DNA of 64,000 nt from Lacipirellulaceae bacterium (GTDB lineage: Bacteria; Planctomycetota; Planctomycetia; Pirellulales; Lacipirellulaceae). Below the pieces are notes generated by a model, which saw nothing but the letters and a program-made list of their open reading frames with translations, did not search any database and was not told where the DNA came from. Where the stretch lies: assembly GCA_040218535.1 (NCBI GenBank), contig JAVJRG010000010.1, forward strand, positions 1 through 64,000, in the 5' to 3' direction. A program made the translations under genes and the position numbers. Of this stretch, positions 1-9,103 are shown in pieces. Every line of letters starts with the position of its first letter. The first letter of the stretch is position 1.

Positions 1-1
1 A

Positions 2-94
2 AGGCTCGTTGAACTCTGCGGACAAGTCCTCGAACTCTTCACCGAAACCGAGATCCGAAACTACTTTCGACATTGTGGGTACCGCTACGAATAG
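2..94 (+). mobile_element. C-terminal end of an IS630-like transposase (partial)
   Basis: Frame 2 is open from the left edge and ends at TAG 92-94, giving 30 residues that end in a motif like [12 protein letters not shown]630-family (Tc1/mariner-like DDE) transposases commonly end in a similar short helix with the pattern E-x-x-N-Y-F-x-x-x-G-Y, which is the reason for the call. The catalytic DDE residues would lie left of the window. The terminal inverted repeat should follow within tens of bases of the stop, but I could not define it. Its position directly before a gene that seems to lack its N-terminus suggests that an element inserted there. Family assignment rests on a short tail only. 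Confidence 0.5.
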
Positions 95-975
95 ATGTAA
101 CACGCTCTAATCGCCTAGAAGAAGTCGGTGGAACCTTCCCAGAGGAAATCAAGAGCGTTTCAGCCGACCAGCCAGCTCAGTTGAGCTCTGAACCAGAAGC
201 CCCAAGCGAGAACGAAGACTCTGTTGAGAAGGAAGACTTCTTCGCAGCGAAGCCACAGCCTAAGAGCGAAGGTGGTCCCGCGAGTACTTCGTTCATCGAG
301 CAGTACAGCCACTTGCTCGAAGAGGACGGCCTAACGCAACCAGAACCTGTTGTCGAACGGGAAAATCCCCTGGCAGCAGAACATTCTCCTGCGGAAACCG
401 TTCCAGGAGACGAGGATGAGGACGAGGCGCTGCAAGCCTACATGGCGAACATGATGAGCCGTGTCCGTGGCGATGGGCCACTCGCCTCACCTGCTACGCC
501 AGCACCCGTTAAACCAACTCCCGTGGAGAAGAAGCAGGAAGCTGCCCAAGAAGAGGAGTACGCCCCCCCGGTTGACCCCATCGGACTGGACGAATTGCGA
601 CAGACCACGAAGAAAGCGCCTTTGACTTCCGATCTGGCAGCCTTGCGAGACCTAGCCAATACTTCGGCGAGAACCGCGATTGCGAAAAGCAGCAAACGTC
701 GTCACTTCGAATTGGCGATTAGCAAACTGATTATCTGCGGAATTTCGTTGCCGACAGCCGGCTACCTGATGTATGCGGCCAAGAGTTTCACAGGCGTCAT
801 GTTCTTAGGTGGTGCGGTTGCCGCTGTCGCGGGGCTCTACTCGGGCGTGCAACTGCTAGGCTGTTTGCTTCGAGCGATCCGCGACGGGTCCTGGGAAGGT
901 GCCGAGGGTGCTTCGACTGGTGCGGGCGCGGATGTGGAACTTCCCATTGCAGGGGAAGAGCCCCAACGAGCTTAG
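73..975 (+). CDS. Hypothetical membrane protein, probably 5'-truncated
   Basis: The frame is open from position 13 and the first possible start is TTG at 73, inside the transposase tail. The product has a long acidic, Pro/Glu-rich disordered stretch (about residues 20-170), a conserved-looking basic segment (about 170-215, with LDELRQTT and SARTAIAKS) and two hydrophobic helices near the C-terminus (about 220-270). Planctomycete proteins with this kind of tail often start with an FHA domain, the phosphothreonine-binding module; nothing like that remains here. I infer that the N-terminal domain was cut off by the neighbouring IS element. Whether the remainder is expressed is unknown. It ends 7 bp before the convergent gene at 982. 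Confidence 0.55.
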   Translation: MWVPLRIDVTRSNRLEEVGGTFPEEIKSVSADQPAQLSSEPEAPSENEDSVEKEDFFAAKPQPKSEGGPASTSFIEQYSHLLEEDGLTQPEPVVERENPLAAEHSPAETVPGDEDEDEALQAYMANMMSRVRGDGPLASPATPAPVKPTPVEKKQEAAQEEEYAPPVDPIGLDELRQTTKKAPLTSDLAALRDLANTSARTAIAKSSKRRHFELAISKLIICGISLPTAGYLMYAAKSFTGVMFLGGAVAAVAGLYSGVQLLGCLLRAIRDGSWEGAEGASTGAGADVELPIAGEEPQRA

Positions 976-981
976 GGCGGA

Positions 982-1995
982 TCAAAAGCCCCGCGCTGCC
1001 TTGACGTCGTCGAAGTCACGCAGATGGTAGTCGATGCCGACGTAGTCCAGCACACGGCAAAGCGCCTTGAGAGCGATGCTCATGCCATCAGGACCGCTGA
1101 ACCCGCCATACTGACCGCCACCTTTGAGATGGGGCTCCAGGTCAAGAATCACCCCTGGGATGCCACGCCGTTTTAGACGACGCTCCAACTTGGGGATTTC
1201 CTCGGCGAAGTCAGTAAGAATTTGGACGTGCCCACTATCCCCTTCATCAGCGGGGACGAAGTTTTTGAGCATCTCTTCGTTGACATGCCCAACCGGCTTC
1301 TTCAGCCGTGGGTCGCGATAATCCTTGATATGCATCCAGCCTAAGCTGGGTTTCATCGCGTGGTATTGCTCGACGCAATCATTCGTGTTGTATCCCTGGC
1401 TGACGATGTTCGCACCGTCGAAGATCGTCACCATTGCCGGATGATTCACTTTGCGATGAAGCTCGGCCATCAACTGGCCCGTCTGGCCAATGAGATTTGC
1501 TTCCACCTCAAGACCAAACGTCAGATCGCTCCGGTGACAGACTTCCGCGATCTCGCCGAGTTGGTCGACCGCCTGGGGGAGATACTCCCAAGGATCTTGG
1601 TCTTTGGGGTGGTAGAAGGAAAAACCCCGGATGAGTTTCGTCTCGAAAGCGTGTGCCATTTCGCAAGCTTTCTGCACTTCGCTCTTCAAGTATTTCTTGA
1701 ACGGTACGTAGCGGTTCTTGGTGCCATCCTCTTCGTTAACGAGCTTCACCTTACCGATTGGTGAGCCAATCGAGGCGACATTCATGCCGTACTCGTCTTC
1801 CAGATGGCGAAGCTTTGTGATCTCGCTCTTGGTGAGCTGCATCACGTTTTTCACGCCGTTCCCTACGTCGACGAATCGCAAACTGTAGTACTGTAATCCT
1901 AGAGCCGCGAAAGCAGCAAATTGCTCGACAGCAGTCTTGTGATTGGCCGCTTCGTCAGCAAAACCGGAGAGAATAACGCTGGGGAGTTTGGACAT
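982..1995 (-). CDS. Sugar phosphate isomerase/epimerase-like TIM-barrel protein
   Basis: A 337-residue soluble protein of the xylose-isomerase-like TIM-barrel superfamily (AP endonuclease family 2 fold). The order of motifs fits: an N-terminal strand with SGFADEA, a central Glu in a GLEVEANL motif, an FDGAN motif and WMHIKDY, which supply the acidic and His metal ligands in such enzymes, and a C-terminal LDLEPHLK with another acidic-His pair. No signal peptide is seen. Members isomerise or epimerise sugars or inositols; the substrate cannot be read from sequence. It lies 62 bp downstream of queF on the same strand and may share its transcript, although no functional link is known. Confidence 0.8.
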   Translation of the reverse strand: MSKLPSVILSGFADEAANHKTAVEQFAAFAALGLQYYSLRFVDVGNGVKNVMQLTKSEITKLRHLEDEYGMNVASIGSPIGKVKLVNEEDGTKNRYVPFKKYLKSEVQKACEMAHAFETKLIRGFSFYHPKDQDPWEYLPQAVDQLGEIAEVCHRSDLTFGLEVEANLIGQTGQLMAELHRKVNHPAMVTIFDGANIVSQGYNTNDCVEQYHAMKPSLGWMHIKDYRDPRLKKPVGHVNEEMLKNFVPADEGDSGHVQILTDFAEEIPKLERRLKRRGIPGVILDLEPHLKGGGQYGGFSGPDGMSIALKALCRVLDYVGIDYHLRDFDDVKAARGF

Positions 1996-2057
1996 GTCGT
2001 TCTAATTGCTTTTCAAATTAAAATTCAGAAAAGAAAAAGCAGCATCAATATTTCGAA

Positions 2058-2414
2058 TTAAACAGCGGATGTGTGTTGCACCACCACCGTCTCGGTGATT
2101 CCGCCTCGCGCCCCGAAAGCAGCTTCGACCTTCAACCAGCGGGGTTCGAGGACCATCGCCAAATCATCGACGATTGTGTTGGTAACCATCTCGTAGAAGA
2201 TCCCTTCGTTCCGATAGCTTTGCAGATAGAACTTGAGGCTCTTCAGTTCAACGCACTTCTTGTTGGGCGTATACGTGATGGTAATCGTGCCAAAGTCCGG
2301 CTGGCCCGTCTTAGGGCAAACGGATGTAAACTCGGGGGCGACGATTTCGATCTTGTAATCGCGATGCGGGAACTGGTTCTCAAAGGTTTCCAATAAACTG
2401 CGTGACTCACTCAT
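2058..2414 (-). CDS. queF: QueF, NADPH-dependent 7-cyano-7-deazaguanine reductase
   Basis: Reduces the nitrile preQ0 to the amine preQ1 in queuosine synthesis, in the cytoplasm. At 118 residues it is the short, unimodular class. The catalytic cysteine is Cys33 in [12 protein letters not shown], followed by Asp40. The diagnostic ELKSLKFYL motif for NADPH and substrate binding starts near residue 56, and a later [11 protein letters not shown] segment also fits. The gene is divergent from queC-queE across a 167-bp gap, so the two arms can be controlled from a shared promoter region. I saw no preQ1 riboswitch in that gap. Confidence 0.95.
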   Translation of the reverse strand: MSESRSLLETFENQFPHRDYKIEIVAPEFTSVCPKTGQPDFGTITITYTPNKKCVELKSLKFYLQSYRNEGIFYEMVTNTIVDDLAMVLEPRWLKVEAAFGARGGITETVVVQHTSAV

Positions 2415-2581
2415 TATGGATACACTGCCTCGTTACGGTTTCTCTGCGATACTCTCGTGATAGGGTCTGCTTGTGGCGACTTTCGGCAAGCTCCACATTG
2501 TGGCATGATGAGTGAGATTTTGAAGGGGAAACTGCAAATACACGTGAGCTTCCTGCCCTGCACCCGTGTCCGAAATTAGAC

Positions 2582-3289
2582 ATGCCCAACACGCCGAAAC
2601 CTGCCGTTGCTTTGCTTTCTGGAGGACTCGATTCCGCCACGACTGCCGCGATTGCCAAGAGCGAAGGCTACCAAGTCCACGGCTTGAGCATCGACTATGG
2701 CCAGCGGCACCGCTTTGAACTTGAATCAGCCTCGAAGGTGGCCACGGCCTTGGATTTGGCCTCCCACCGGATACTGAAAATCGACCTGGCCTGCTTAGGA
2801 GGAAGCGCCTTGACGGCAGACATTGACGTTCCACAGGGGAGAAGCGACGACGAGATTTCCGAGGGCATCCCCATTACTTACGTTCCCGCACGGAACACGG
2901 TGATGCTCTCCCTGGCACTGGCTCAAGCTGAGGTTTTAAGTTCCGCCGATTTGTTCATCGGCGTCAATGCCGTGGACTATAGTGGGTATCCTGATTGCCG
3001 AAGTGAGTTCATTTCAGCCTTCGAAAGAGTAGCGAACCTAGCTACCAAAGCAGGCGTGGAAGGTTCCCTTGCGTTCAAAATCCATACGCCGCTGATCGAC
3101 CTGACCAAGTCAGAGATCGTTCAGCGTGGCGTGCAATTGGGTGTTGACTATTCGCTAACGCACACGTGCTACTCGCCCAACGAAGCTGGTGTTTCCTGTG
3201 GGCGTTGCGATGCGTGCCAATTGCGTTATCAAGGATTTCAAGCGGCCGGTCTCGAAGATCCGATTGAGTATCAACAGCAGCCAACTTGA
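2582..3289 (+). CDS. queC: QueC, 7-cyano-7-deazaguanine synthase
   Basis: Converts 7-carboxy-7-deazaguanine plus ammonia to preQ0 at the cost of ATP. The PP-loop SGGLDS is at residues 13-18. The zinc site is the C-terminal set Cys196, Cys206, Cys209 and Cys212 (C-x9-C-x2-C-x2-C). The length of 235 residues is normal. It is followed after 21 bp by queE, so the two are almost certainly co-transcribed. queD, which makes the intermediate before QueE, is not in the window. Confidence 0.96.
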   Translation: MPNTPKPAVALLSGGLDSATTAAIAKSEGYQVHGLSIDYGQRHRFELESASKVATALDLASHRILKIDLACLGGSALTADIDVPQGRSDDEISEGIPITYVPARNTVMLSLALAQAEVLSSADLFIGVNAVDYSGYPDCRSEFISAFERVANLATKAGVEGSLAFKIHTPLIDLTKSEIVQRGVQLGVDYSLTHTCYSPNEAGVSCGRCDACQLRYQGFQAAGLEDPIEYQQQPT

Positions 3290-3310
3290 TTTTTCCTCAA
3301 GACATCGAAG

Positions 3311-3997
3311 ATGAAAATCGCGGAAGTCTACAAATCGATTCAAGGCGAAGGTTTGCTGACCGGCGTGCATAGCGTGTTCGTCCGCGCTAGTGGCTGCAAC
3401 CTGCGCTGCTGGTTCTGCGATACGCCCCATGCCTCGTGGCAACCGGAGGGGCGTGACTACACGGTGGATGAGATTGTCGCCGAGGTCGAAGAGTGGGACT
3501 GCAACCATGTCGTCCTCACCGGTGGCGAGCCCATGCTGTTCGCCGAAATGATTCCGCTAACAAAAGAGCTACGCAAACGGGGCAAGCACATCACGATTGA
3601 AACCGCGGGGACACTCTACCTGCCGGTCGAGTGCGATTTGCTCTCACTCAGTCCAAAACTCGCGGGAAGTGGGCCTCAGGACGTACGCGACGCCCGCTTA
3701 CTTAGGCGTCATGAGCGGCAGAGGGATCAACCGGAGGTGATTGCACAACTGCTTGAAGAGTACGAGTATCAGCTCAAGTTCGTCGTCGACGCGGCAGCGG
3801 ACTTGGCTGAGATTCAGGAGTACGTCTCGCGATTTCCTCAGATACAGCAAAGCCGAATCATGTTGATGCCGCAAGGCAATAGCCCTGAGGAACTGTCAGA
3901 GAAGAATCCGTGGGTCCAGGCAGCCTGCCAGCAGCGTGGATGGACCTTCTGCCCACGTCGACAGATCGAATGGTTTGGAGCAGTGCGGGGGACGTAG
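3311..3997 (+). CDS. queE: QueE, 7-carboxy-7-deazaguanine synthase (radical SAM)
   Basis: A radical SAM enzyme that rearranges 6-carboxytetrahydropterin to 7-carboxy-7-deazaguanine. The [4Fe-4S] ligands are Cys29, Cys33 and Cys36 in CNLRCWFC, the usual CX3CX2C. The N-terminus (KSIQGEGLLTG) and the VVLTGGEPM motif near residue 72 are typical of QueE. Length 228 residues. It ends only 2 bp before the stop of the convergent gene at 4000. Confidence 0.94.
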   Translation: MKIAEVYKSIQGEGLLTGVHSVFVRASGCNLRCWFCDTPHASWQPEGRDYTVDEIVAEVEEWDCNHVVLTGGEPMLFAEMIPLTKELRKRGKHITIETAGTLYLPVECDLLSLSPKLAGSGPQDVRDARLLRRHERQRDQPEVIAQLLEEYEYQLKFVVDAAADLAEIQEYVSRFPQIQQSRIMLMPQGNSPEELSEKNPWVQAACQQRGWTFCPRRQIEWFGAVRGT

Positions 3998-3999
3998 CT

Positions 4000-4347
4000 C
4001 TACCGCAGCAGCATTGCAACTTCCGCTACCGCAGTTTGCAACGACCGTACAGCCATTTGGAAATTCATGTGCGTGGAGATCTCAGGTTGAATCTCTGCAA
4101 AGTCAGCGGTCGCGGCTTGTAACTTTGATAGTTTTTTCTTCGCCTGCCGCACGTAAGCCTCGCCATCCTGCTCTTTCCACGCGGTACCAAGAGAAAGCAG
4201 ATAATCGTAGAGCGTGCGTTGAACGTCTCGCAGTTCATCATCCTCCTCGGCTTCTTCCGAGTGCTTGATAAAAGTGCGGACCATCCAGACATGCGTCAGA
4301 ACAGCATCTAAGCGCTGCATCAACTCGTGGGGAGTTCGCTCGCTCAA
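4000..4347 (-). CDS. Conserved hypothetical cytosolic helical protein
   Basis: A 115-residue, charged, predicted all-helical protein with no signal or membrane segment. Recognisable stretches are LTHVWMVRTFIKH near the N-terminus and HMNFQMAVRSL near the C-terminus. I recall similar short proteins in planctomycetes but know no function. The start is TTG at 4347, with the stop codon of the upstream membrane gene overlapping as TTGA, which points to translational coupling. An internal ATG ten codons in is the alternative start. Confidence 0.7.
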   Translation of the reverse strand: MSERTPHELMQRLDAVLTHVWMVRTFIKHSEEAEEDDELRDVQRTLYDYLLSLGTAWKEQDGEAYVRQAKKKLSKLQAATADFAEIQPEISTHMNFQMAVRSLQTAVAEVAMLLR

Positions 4348-5504
4348 CTCGACTCTCCGGTGATCGCTTCTTTCGAGCGGCGTTCGATCGCGTTGGCTTC
4401 CGCTTCTGAAAGTTCGGCGGGCTCAGCCGGTGGAGCTGCAGGTTTCGCGGGTGGGGCACCACGAGGGGCAAACACTAAAGTGATGGCGGCTCCAGCGATC
4501 ACAAGAATCAAACCGGCAAGGAACATCGCGCCGATCTGCCCTGCCAGACCGGCGACCCACGTTGAGATCAGCGTGCTCACCACAGGAGCACCACCGAAAA
4601 CCAAAGGCATCACATAGACCGGCTTTCCGCCAAAGTTGAACGCGAGAATGATACCCAACGCACCAATTGCTCCTGCAGCACCAGCGGCCAGGCTCCATGC
4701 CGATCCAGAGAAGTTGTATTCGCTGTTCTCCGCACTCACGGCCAGAATCAGGTTCGGCACGATCACCGCAATCGCAAAATAAGCCACGCCCACACAGAAC
4801 AAGGGCCTTAACCGGCTGTGTCCCATCGCAGCTTGCCCTTTGTGCAATACTGGACCGTAAGCTCCCCAGCAAAGGACGGTCGTCACGATGGAAAGGATTT
4901 GTAGTACCTTACGAGAGAACCAACTTCCTGGTTCCTCAAGCAATTCTGGCTCCGCTGCTGGCGATTCTCCTTCAACTTCAGCTGCGACTGGTTGATCTAC
5001 TTCGGGCTTTGGCTTTTGGGGGGCTTGAGTCAATACCGTGACTGCGCCCAGCAATACCATGATCAGGCCGGCTTGAAAAATCGGTCCGATCTCGCGGAGC
5101 TTCTTCGCCATATAGATTGTGAGGAAAGCATTTACCACCGGCGCACCGCCAAACACGAGCGGCATTACAAAGACTGGCTTTCCGCCGAAGTTGAAGGCCA
5201 TGATGATGCCAAGCGCTCCAACGGCACCTAACGCCCCTGCTATGAGGCTCAAGACCGCACCGCTAAATGTCCACTCACCTTTCTCACCCTTCACTTTCAG
5301 CAGGACCGCAGGCACGACCACGCCAATTAGAAAGTAAGCCAATCCAACGCACACGAAGGGCCGCAACCGAGCGTATTTTTCGCCTGCTTCCTTGCCGACC
5401 GCATCAACCATATCGGCCTGCCCAAGGTGTAAAACTGGGCCATAAGCTCCCCAACAAAGGATGGTGACGGCGAACGAAGCAACGACGAATATCAGACTGC
5501 GCAT
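4344..5504 (-). CDS. Multi-pass membrane protein built from two similar halves
   Basis: A 386-residue integral membrane protein with about ten transmembrane helices. It consists of two halves of roughly 160-170 residues that repeat the same motif order: LCWGAYGPVLH, then RLRP plus VG-AYF, then FSGA, ALGII-AFNFGGKPV and VMPLVFGGAPVV. The linker (about residues 170-200) is acidic and Pro-rich. Five-helix repeats recall the drug/metabolite transporter (EamA) fold, but I see no diagnostic EamA signature. The function is unknown; a small-molecule transporter is possible. It is translationally coupled to the 115-residue gene downstream. Confidence 0.75.
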   Translation of the reverse strand: MRSLIFVVASFAVTILCWGAYGPVLHLGQADMVDAVGKEAGEKYARLRPFVCVGLAYFLIGVVVPAVLLKVKGEKGEWTFSGAVLSLIAGALGAVGALGIIMAFNFGGKPVFVMPLVFGGAPVVNAFLTIYMAKKLREIGPIFQAGLIMVLLGAVTVLTQAPQKPKPEVDQPVAAEVEGESPAAEPELLEEPGSWFSRKVLQILSIVTTVLCWGAYGPVLHKGQAAMGHSRLRPLFCVGVAYFAIAVIVPNLILAVSAENSEYNFSGSAWSLAAGAAGAIGALGIILAFNFGGKPVYVMPLVFGGAPVVSTLISTWVAGLAGQIGAMFLAGLILVIAGAAITLVFAPRGAPPAKPAAPPAEPAELSEAEANAIERRSKEAITGESS

Positions 5505-5584
5505 CAGAACTTTCTGAAATGGGTTCTTATGACGGCTTAAAAGGAGGGATGTGTCTTTAATCTAGTTGACCATAGGGCATGGGG

Positions 5585-8500
5585 CTAGTCGCCGCGCAGC
5601 GAGGGAAGCAGCGGGGCCTGTAGCGACCTGCGTGTCGCCAGCCAACCCGCTATCGCTCCTGCGATAACGATCGTGGCGAGCGTGACCGAAAGCGTCCGCC
5701 AAGGAAGAGTCGTGGCTTGAGTCAGGGACAAAGGCAAAACAACCGCCGCGGCAGAAAGACACCCGATCCCTAGACCACCCAGCAGCAAAGTTAAGTTCTC
5801 TCCGAAGATCATTCGCACAAGCTTACGCTTTGGAAAACCGGTCGCTCGCATCAGAGCTAACTCACCGCGACGCTCGGCAACACTACGCAACTGGGCCACC
5901 GCTAGGCCGGCCACTCCCAGCAGCAGGCCTAATGAACCGAGGCTTTGGAACGTTGAAAGATAAGTATTTTGAACCGCTAAGAAGTCCGCCAACCGCTGCC
6001 TTGCGTCTTCCGCCGAAAAACCGTAATCGACAAGCTGTGATTCGAGCTGCTCTGCTAGCTGAGTCGACGAGTCACTTTCCCCACCGGCCTTAATCAAGAA
6101 CAGCCTGTGACCTGCGGTCTCCGGATAGAGTCGCAAGAATGCCTCTTCAGAAACGAGCAAGTCTCCTTGAAAAAAACTGTTGGTGAGCATGCCGACAACC
6201 TGAAGCGTGCGTTTTCGCCCAGCCGAATCCTCAATCTCGAACTGCGATCCAACGCTGTAGAGCTTCAAGCTGTAGTAGGCTGTGTTTCGATCCAGAATGA
6301 GCGGAATGATTGGGAGACCACTCTCATCGTTGCCTAAATCAACCTGCAATAGTGACCAAGGGGAATCCTCACTTGGAAGCGAGGAAATCGTCCCCCAACT
6401 GAAGCGATCGTTCTCGCTGAGTTCTTCCGGCACGCCCAAAACTCGCGGCGCACTTGTTTGGTAGAGATTCAAGCAACTGGCGTCCTCACCATCGCTGACG
6501 CGAAACGCCGCGACTTTCATGGCTGCAAGCGCTGGCTCGTTCGGTTGGCTAAAACCTAGCTCGGTCCGTCCTTCCTCAGACCGCAGATCATAGAGCAAAG
6601 GCAAGTCCGTCGTTGCCCACAGATCGTAGCCGCCGGTCCCCTGGTCGGTCGGTGCTAGTCGAAAGGCCCCCAGCGCCACGATCAAAAAGCTCGCCGAGGC
6701 AGCCAATGCCAGCGTGATCAGGGTCCGCCCTGGGTTACGGCGAGTGTTTCTCAGTGAGAGACCGGCAAGGGAGAGCCCGCCTGTGACTTTGTCACCCGAC
6801 TGACGCAGCCACCCACGGACCAAGAGCAGCAAGCCGACAAGCATCGCGGAGCCTCCGCCAAAGAAAACACCCGCTTGCGTTTCACCACTCGCTCCCATCG
6901 CCGCGATGCCCAACACGATCGCCAAAGCAAAGCAGGACCACAGTGCATACTTGGGCCAAACACTCGTCTGTTGAGAGAGCCGGTTTGACTCCTCCGATTG
7001 ACCGGCAAGCAACTGTTTCGGCGAGAGACGGAGCGTTGACCGTAGGGTCCAAGCGATCGTGGCCAACGCCACCACAAAGCCGAGAGCCCAGCCGGCGATG
7101 ACCACCCACCAGGGGACGTGCAATTCCAGGAAAGGCTCTACCGTGGCGGCAACCCACCAAGTGTTCAAGCCGTAGATCATCAATCGTGCGTAACCAATCC
7201 CAAGCAGCACGCCGAGAGCCGCGCCGAGATCGGCGACAATTGCTCCTTCGCCAAGCAAGGCCCAACTCGCTTGCCGCGGCGAATAACCGACGGCCTTCAG
7301 CAAACCCAACTCGCTCGCTCTTTGCTGCACGCCAAGCTGGAAGAGCAGGGCGATCAACAACACTGCTGACGCCATAATGAAGAAACTAAACCCGAGAAAC
7401 AGCCCGTCGAAAGGAGTCGTTCCGCTGGCAGCTTCGATCGCTTGCTCCTTCACACCGATGAGGCTCATGCCCATCGCTGCGGGGTCCAGACGGGAAGCTA
7501 GACGGCTTGAAAACTCTTCGAGGCTAACAGCGGCCTCGACACGCAAGACACTTTCAGTGCCCCACCGCGTTCCCCAGAGCCTTGCTGCCAGACCGTGTGA
7601 CACGAAAGCCTTCGGCGTCGTGCGGTATTCTTCCCAGTAATCCTCGTCAGCTTGCTCAATCTTTTCGACGAGTTCGAAAGGCAGGTCCCAATCGTTGATT
7701 GAATCCTGGTCGGTAACCCCTGGCAGTTCGGGGGTTAGCAGTGGGTCCGCTGCTAGGGTTCGCTCTCCTTCATCGTTTTGGAGTGGGACGATTGCCTTCA
7801 ACCTGAGCTTCAGTGGCGAAGCCTCCTTTAGCTCTCCATGGCTGGTTTCCGGCTCGTAGTAAGTGATCGTCACCTCATCGCCCGCACTAGCGTTAAGCCG
7901 TTTCGCCGCCCAATCATTGAGAACGACTTCATCGTCGGATAGGACAATTGGCTTACTTTCCGCGTCGAGCAGCGGCCCAATATCGGACATCGAGTCAACG
8001 CCCGTGATGGTTGAATAGGGCACGCTCTTATCGCCAACGCGAATCGTATTTGCCAGGTAAGTGACCGCGGGCTGAAGTCTGCTCGCTGCGAATTCCTCCC
8101 GTACAACTTCGACGGCTTCGCCTGGGAGTACGAGTCTCTCTGCAGAGACTTGTGTGAGGTTTTCTGCAGCAGAGGCCTCAATTCGCTGCGATTGCAAACC
8201 CAAGTCAGACAGAGTGGGCTGTAGCGAATCCCTCAACTCATCGCGTGCTTGCGGAGAAGCAGCTCGACCAATCTGTTTGGTTGCAAAAACAGCCGCGTTC
8301 GCTTTCCCTTCGAGTTCCAACAAGTCCTGCAGAGAACCTAAGCTGATGAAAGCATTCCGCGCCGGGCGTTGTGATCTGGTGAGGCCAAACCCTGCAAGCT
8401 TCAACTCGCTTTCGGCGATCTTCACCTTGAATCGCCTCGACGCGTAAGCGCCGTCCTTCTCCCCCAGAGCGCTGTCGGCGGGAAGCCCGCCAGTGGTTGG

Positions 8501-8989
8501 GATACGTAGTAGAATGCGATCGCCCGGCTGAGCCTTGAGCTCTACCGCAACATTGGCTGTGAGGAGTACCTCATCCGAGGCAACGCTTGGAGTTTGATCC
8601 TTTGCGGTGCTTTCGCCAAGGTTCAAGAATGCCTCGGGAATGCCGTAGACGCTAACTTCCGTCGCTTGCAGAGTGGTCCCTGATTCCCGCCGCGAGACGC
8701 TGCCTCGGGAAAGAATCAAGGGCAACGCCCCGGTAAATTCAGTCGATGAGCCAGCACGCCCAAGCGCGTTCGAAGGGAGTTCTTCGCTGAACGGATTCTG
8801 GGCAACGAGGATCGTATCGATGCGTCCCAAGCGAGAAAGGGCTAAATCGCGAAGGCTTCCCCGCATCGAGGAACCAACGAGCAGCGCGCCGGTAATCACG
8901 GCGGTCGCCACGGCCACGCCAGCCGCCACCGCAAGGTGAACACGGCGATATTGTTTCAGGCCGGCAGCAATGAGATTCCAGGTCGTCAC
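5585..8989 (-). CDS. Large ABC-type permease with two FtsX-like regions
   Basis: About 1134 residues. One transmembrane helix near the N-terminus is followed by a long extracytoplasmic MacB-like domain (about 60-530). Then comes an FtsX-like bundle (about 535-640), further helices, a second extracytoplasmic domain and a C-terminal FtsX-like bundle (about 1020-1120); roughly ten helices in all. This is the layout of the LolCE/MacB type of permease, which pulls lipoproteins or other substrates off the outer face of the membrane. The usual partner ATPase is not adjacent. The start is taken as GTG 8989 (VTTWNLIAAGL); a TTG at 9019 would add 10 residues. A terminator from the upstream gene lies about 45 bp before it. 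Confidence 0.8.
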   Translation of the reverse strand: MTTWNLIAAGLKQYRRVHLAVAAGVAVATAVITGALLVGSSMRGSLRDLALSRLGRIDTILVAQNPFSEELPSNALGRAGSSTEFTGALPLILSRGSVSRRESGTTLQATEVSVYGIPEAFLNLGESTAKDQTPSVASDEVLLTANVAVELKAQPGDRILLRIPTTGGLPADSALGEKDGAYASRRFKVKIAESELKLAGFGLTRSQRPARNAFISLGSLQDLLELEGKANAAVFATKQIGRAASPQARDELRDSLQPTLSDLGLQSQRIEASAAENLTQVSAERLVLPGEAVEVVREEFAASRLQPAVTYLANTIRVGDKSVPYSTITGVDSMSDIGPLLDAESKPIVLSDDEVVLNDWAAKRLNASAGDEVTITYYEPETSHGELKEASPLKLRLKAIVPLQNDEGERTLAADPLLTPELPGVTDQDSINDWDLPFELVEKIEQADEDYWEEYRTTPKAFVSHGLAARLWGTRWGTESVLRVEAAVSLEEFSSRLASRLDPAAMGMSLIGVKEQAIEAASGTTPFDGLFLGFSFFIMASAVLLIALLFQLGVQQRASELGLLKAVGYSPRQASWALLGEGAIVADLGAALGVLLGIGYARLMIYGLNTWWVAATVEPFLELHVPWWVVIAGWALGFVVALATIAWTLRSTLRLSPKQLLAGQSEESNRLSQQTSVWPKYALWSCFALAIVLGIAAMGASGETQAGVFFGGGSAMLVGLLLLVRGWLRQSGDKVTGGLSLAGLSLRNTRRNPGRTLITLALAASASFLIVALGAFRLAPTDQGTGGYDLWATTDLPLLYDLRSEEGRTELGFSQPNEPALAAMKVAAFRVSDGEDASCLNLYQTSAPRVLGVPEELSENDRFSWGTISSLPSEDSPWSLLQVDLGNDESGLPIIPLILDRNTAYYSLKLYSVGSQFEIEDSAGRKRTLQVVGMLTNSFFQGDLLVSEEAFLRLYPETAGHRLFLIKAGGESDSSTQLAEQLESQLVDYGFSAEDARQRLADFLAVQNTYLSTFQSLGSLGLLLGVAGLAVAQLRSVAERRGELALMRATGFPKRKLVRMIFGENLTLLLGGLGIGCLSAAAVVLPLSLTQATTLPWRTLSVTLATIVIAGAIAGWLATRRSLQAPLLPSLRGD

Positions 8990-9032
8990 GGTCTCATCAT
9001 AACCGCCGACCGTTCCCAAGAGTAAGGCAACA

Positions 9033-9073
9033 CATAAGAAAACCCTTGGCCACCAGACTGGCGACCAAGGGTT
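9033..9073 (-). terminator. Intrinsic terminator after the duplicated Cys-rich gene
   Basis: Read on the minus strand, a perfect 9-bp stem (AACCCTTGG at 9065-9073 pairing with CCAAGGGTT at 9041-9049), with an inner CCAG/CTGG stem, is followed by a TTTTCTTATG tail. This is a good rho-independent terminator and sits about 30 bp after the stop of the gene at 9104. Confidence 0.75.
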
Positions 9074-9103
9074 CGAAGTTCGTCTTCAGTCAAGCTGCAG
9101 CAA

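Noticed and set aside
2415-2581. preQ1 riboswitch in the queF/queC gap
   Set aside because: I could not find the small pseudoknot pattern or the conserved loop; only ordinary intergenic sequence was seen.
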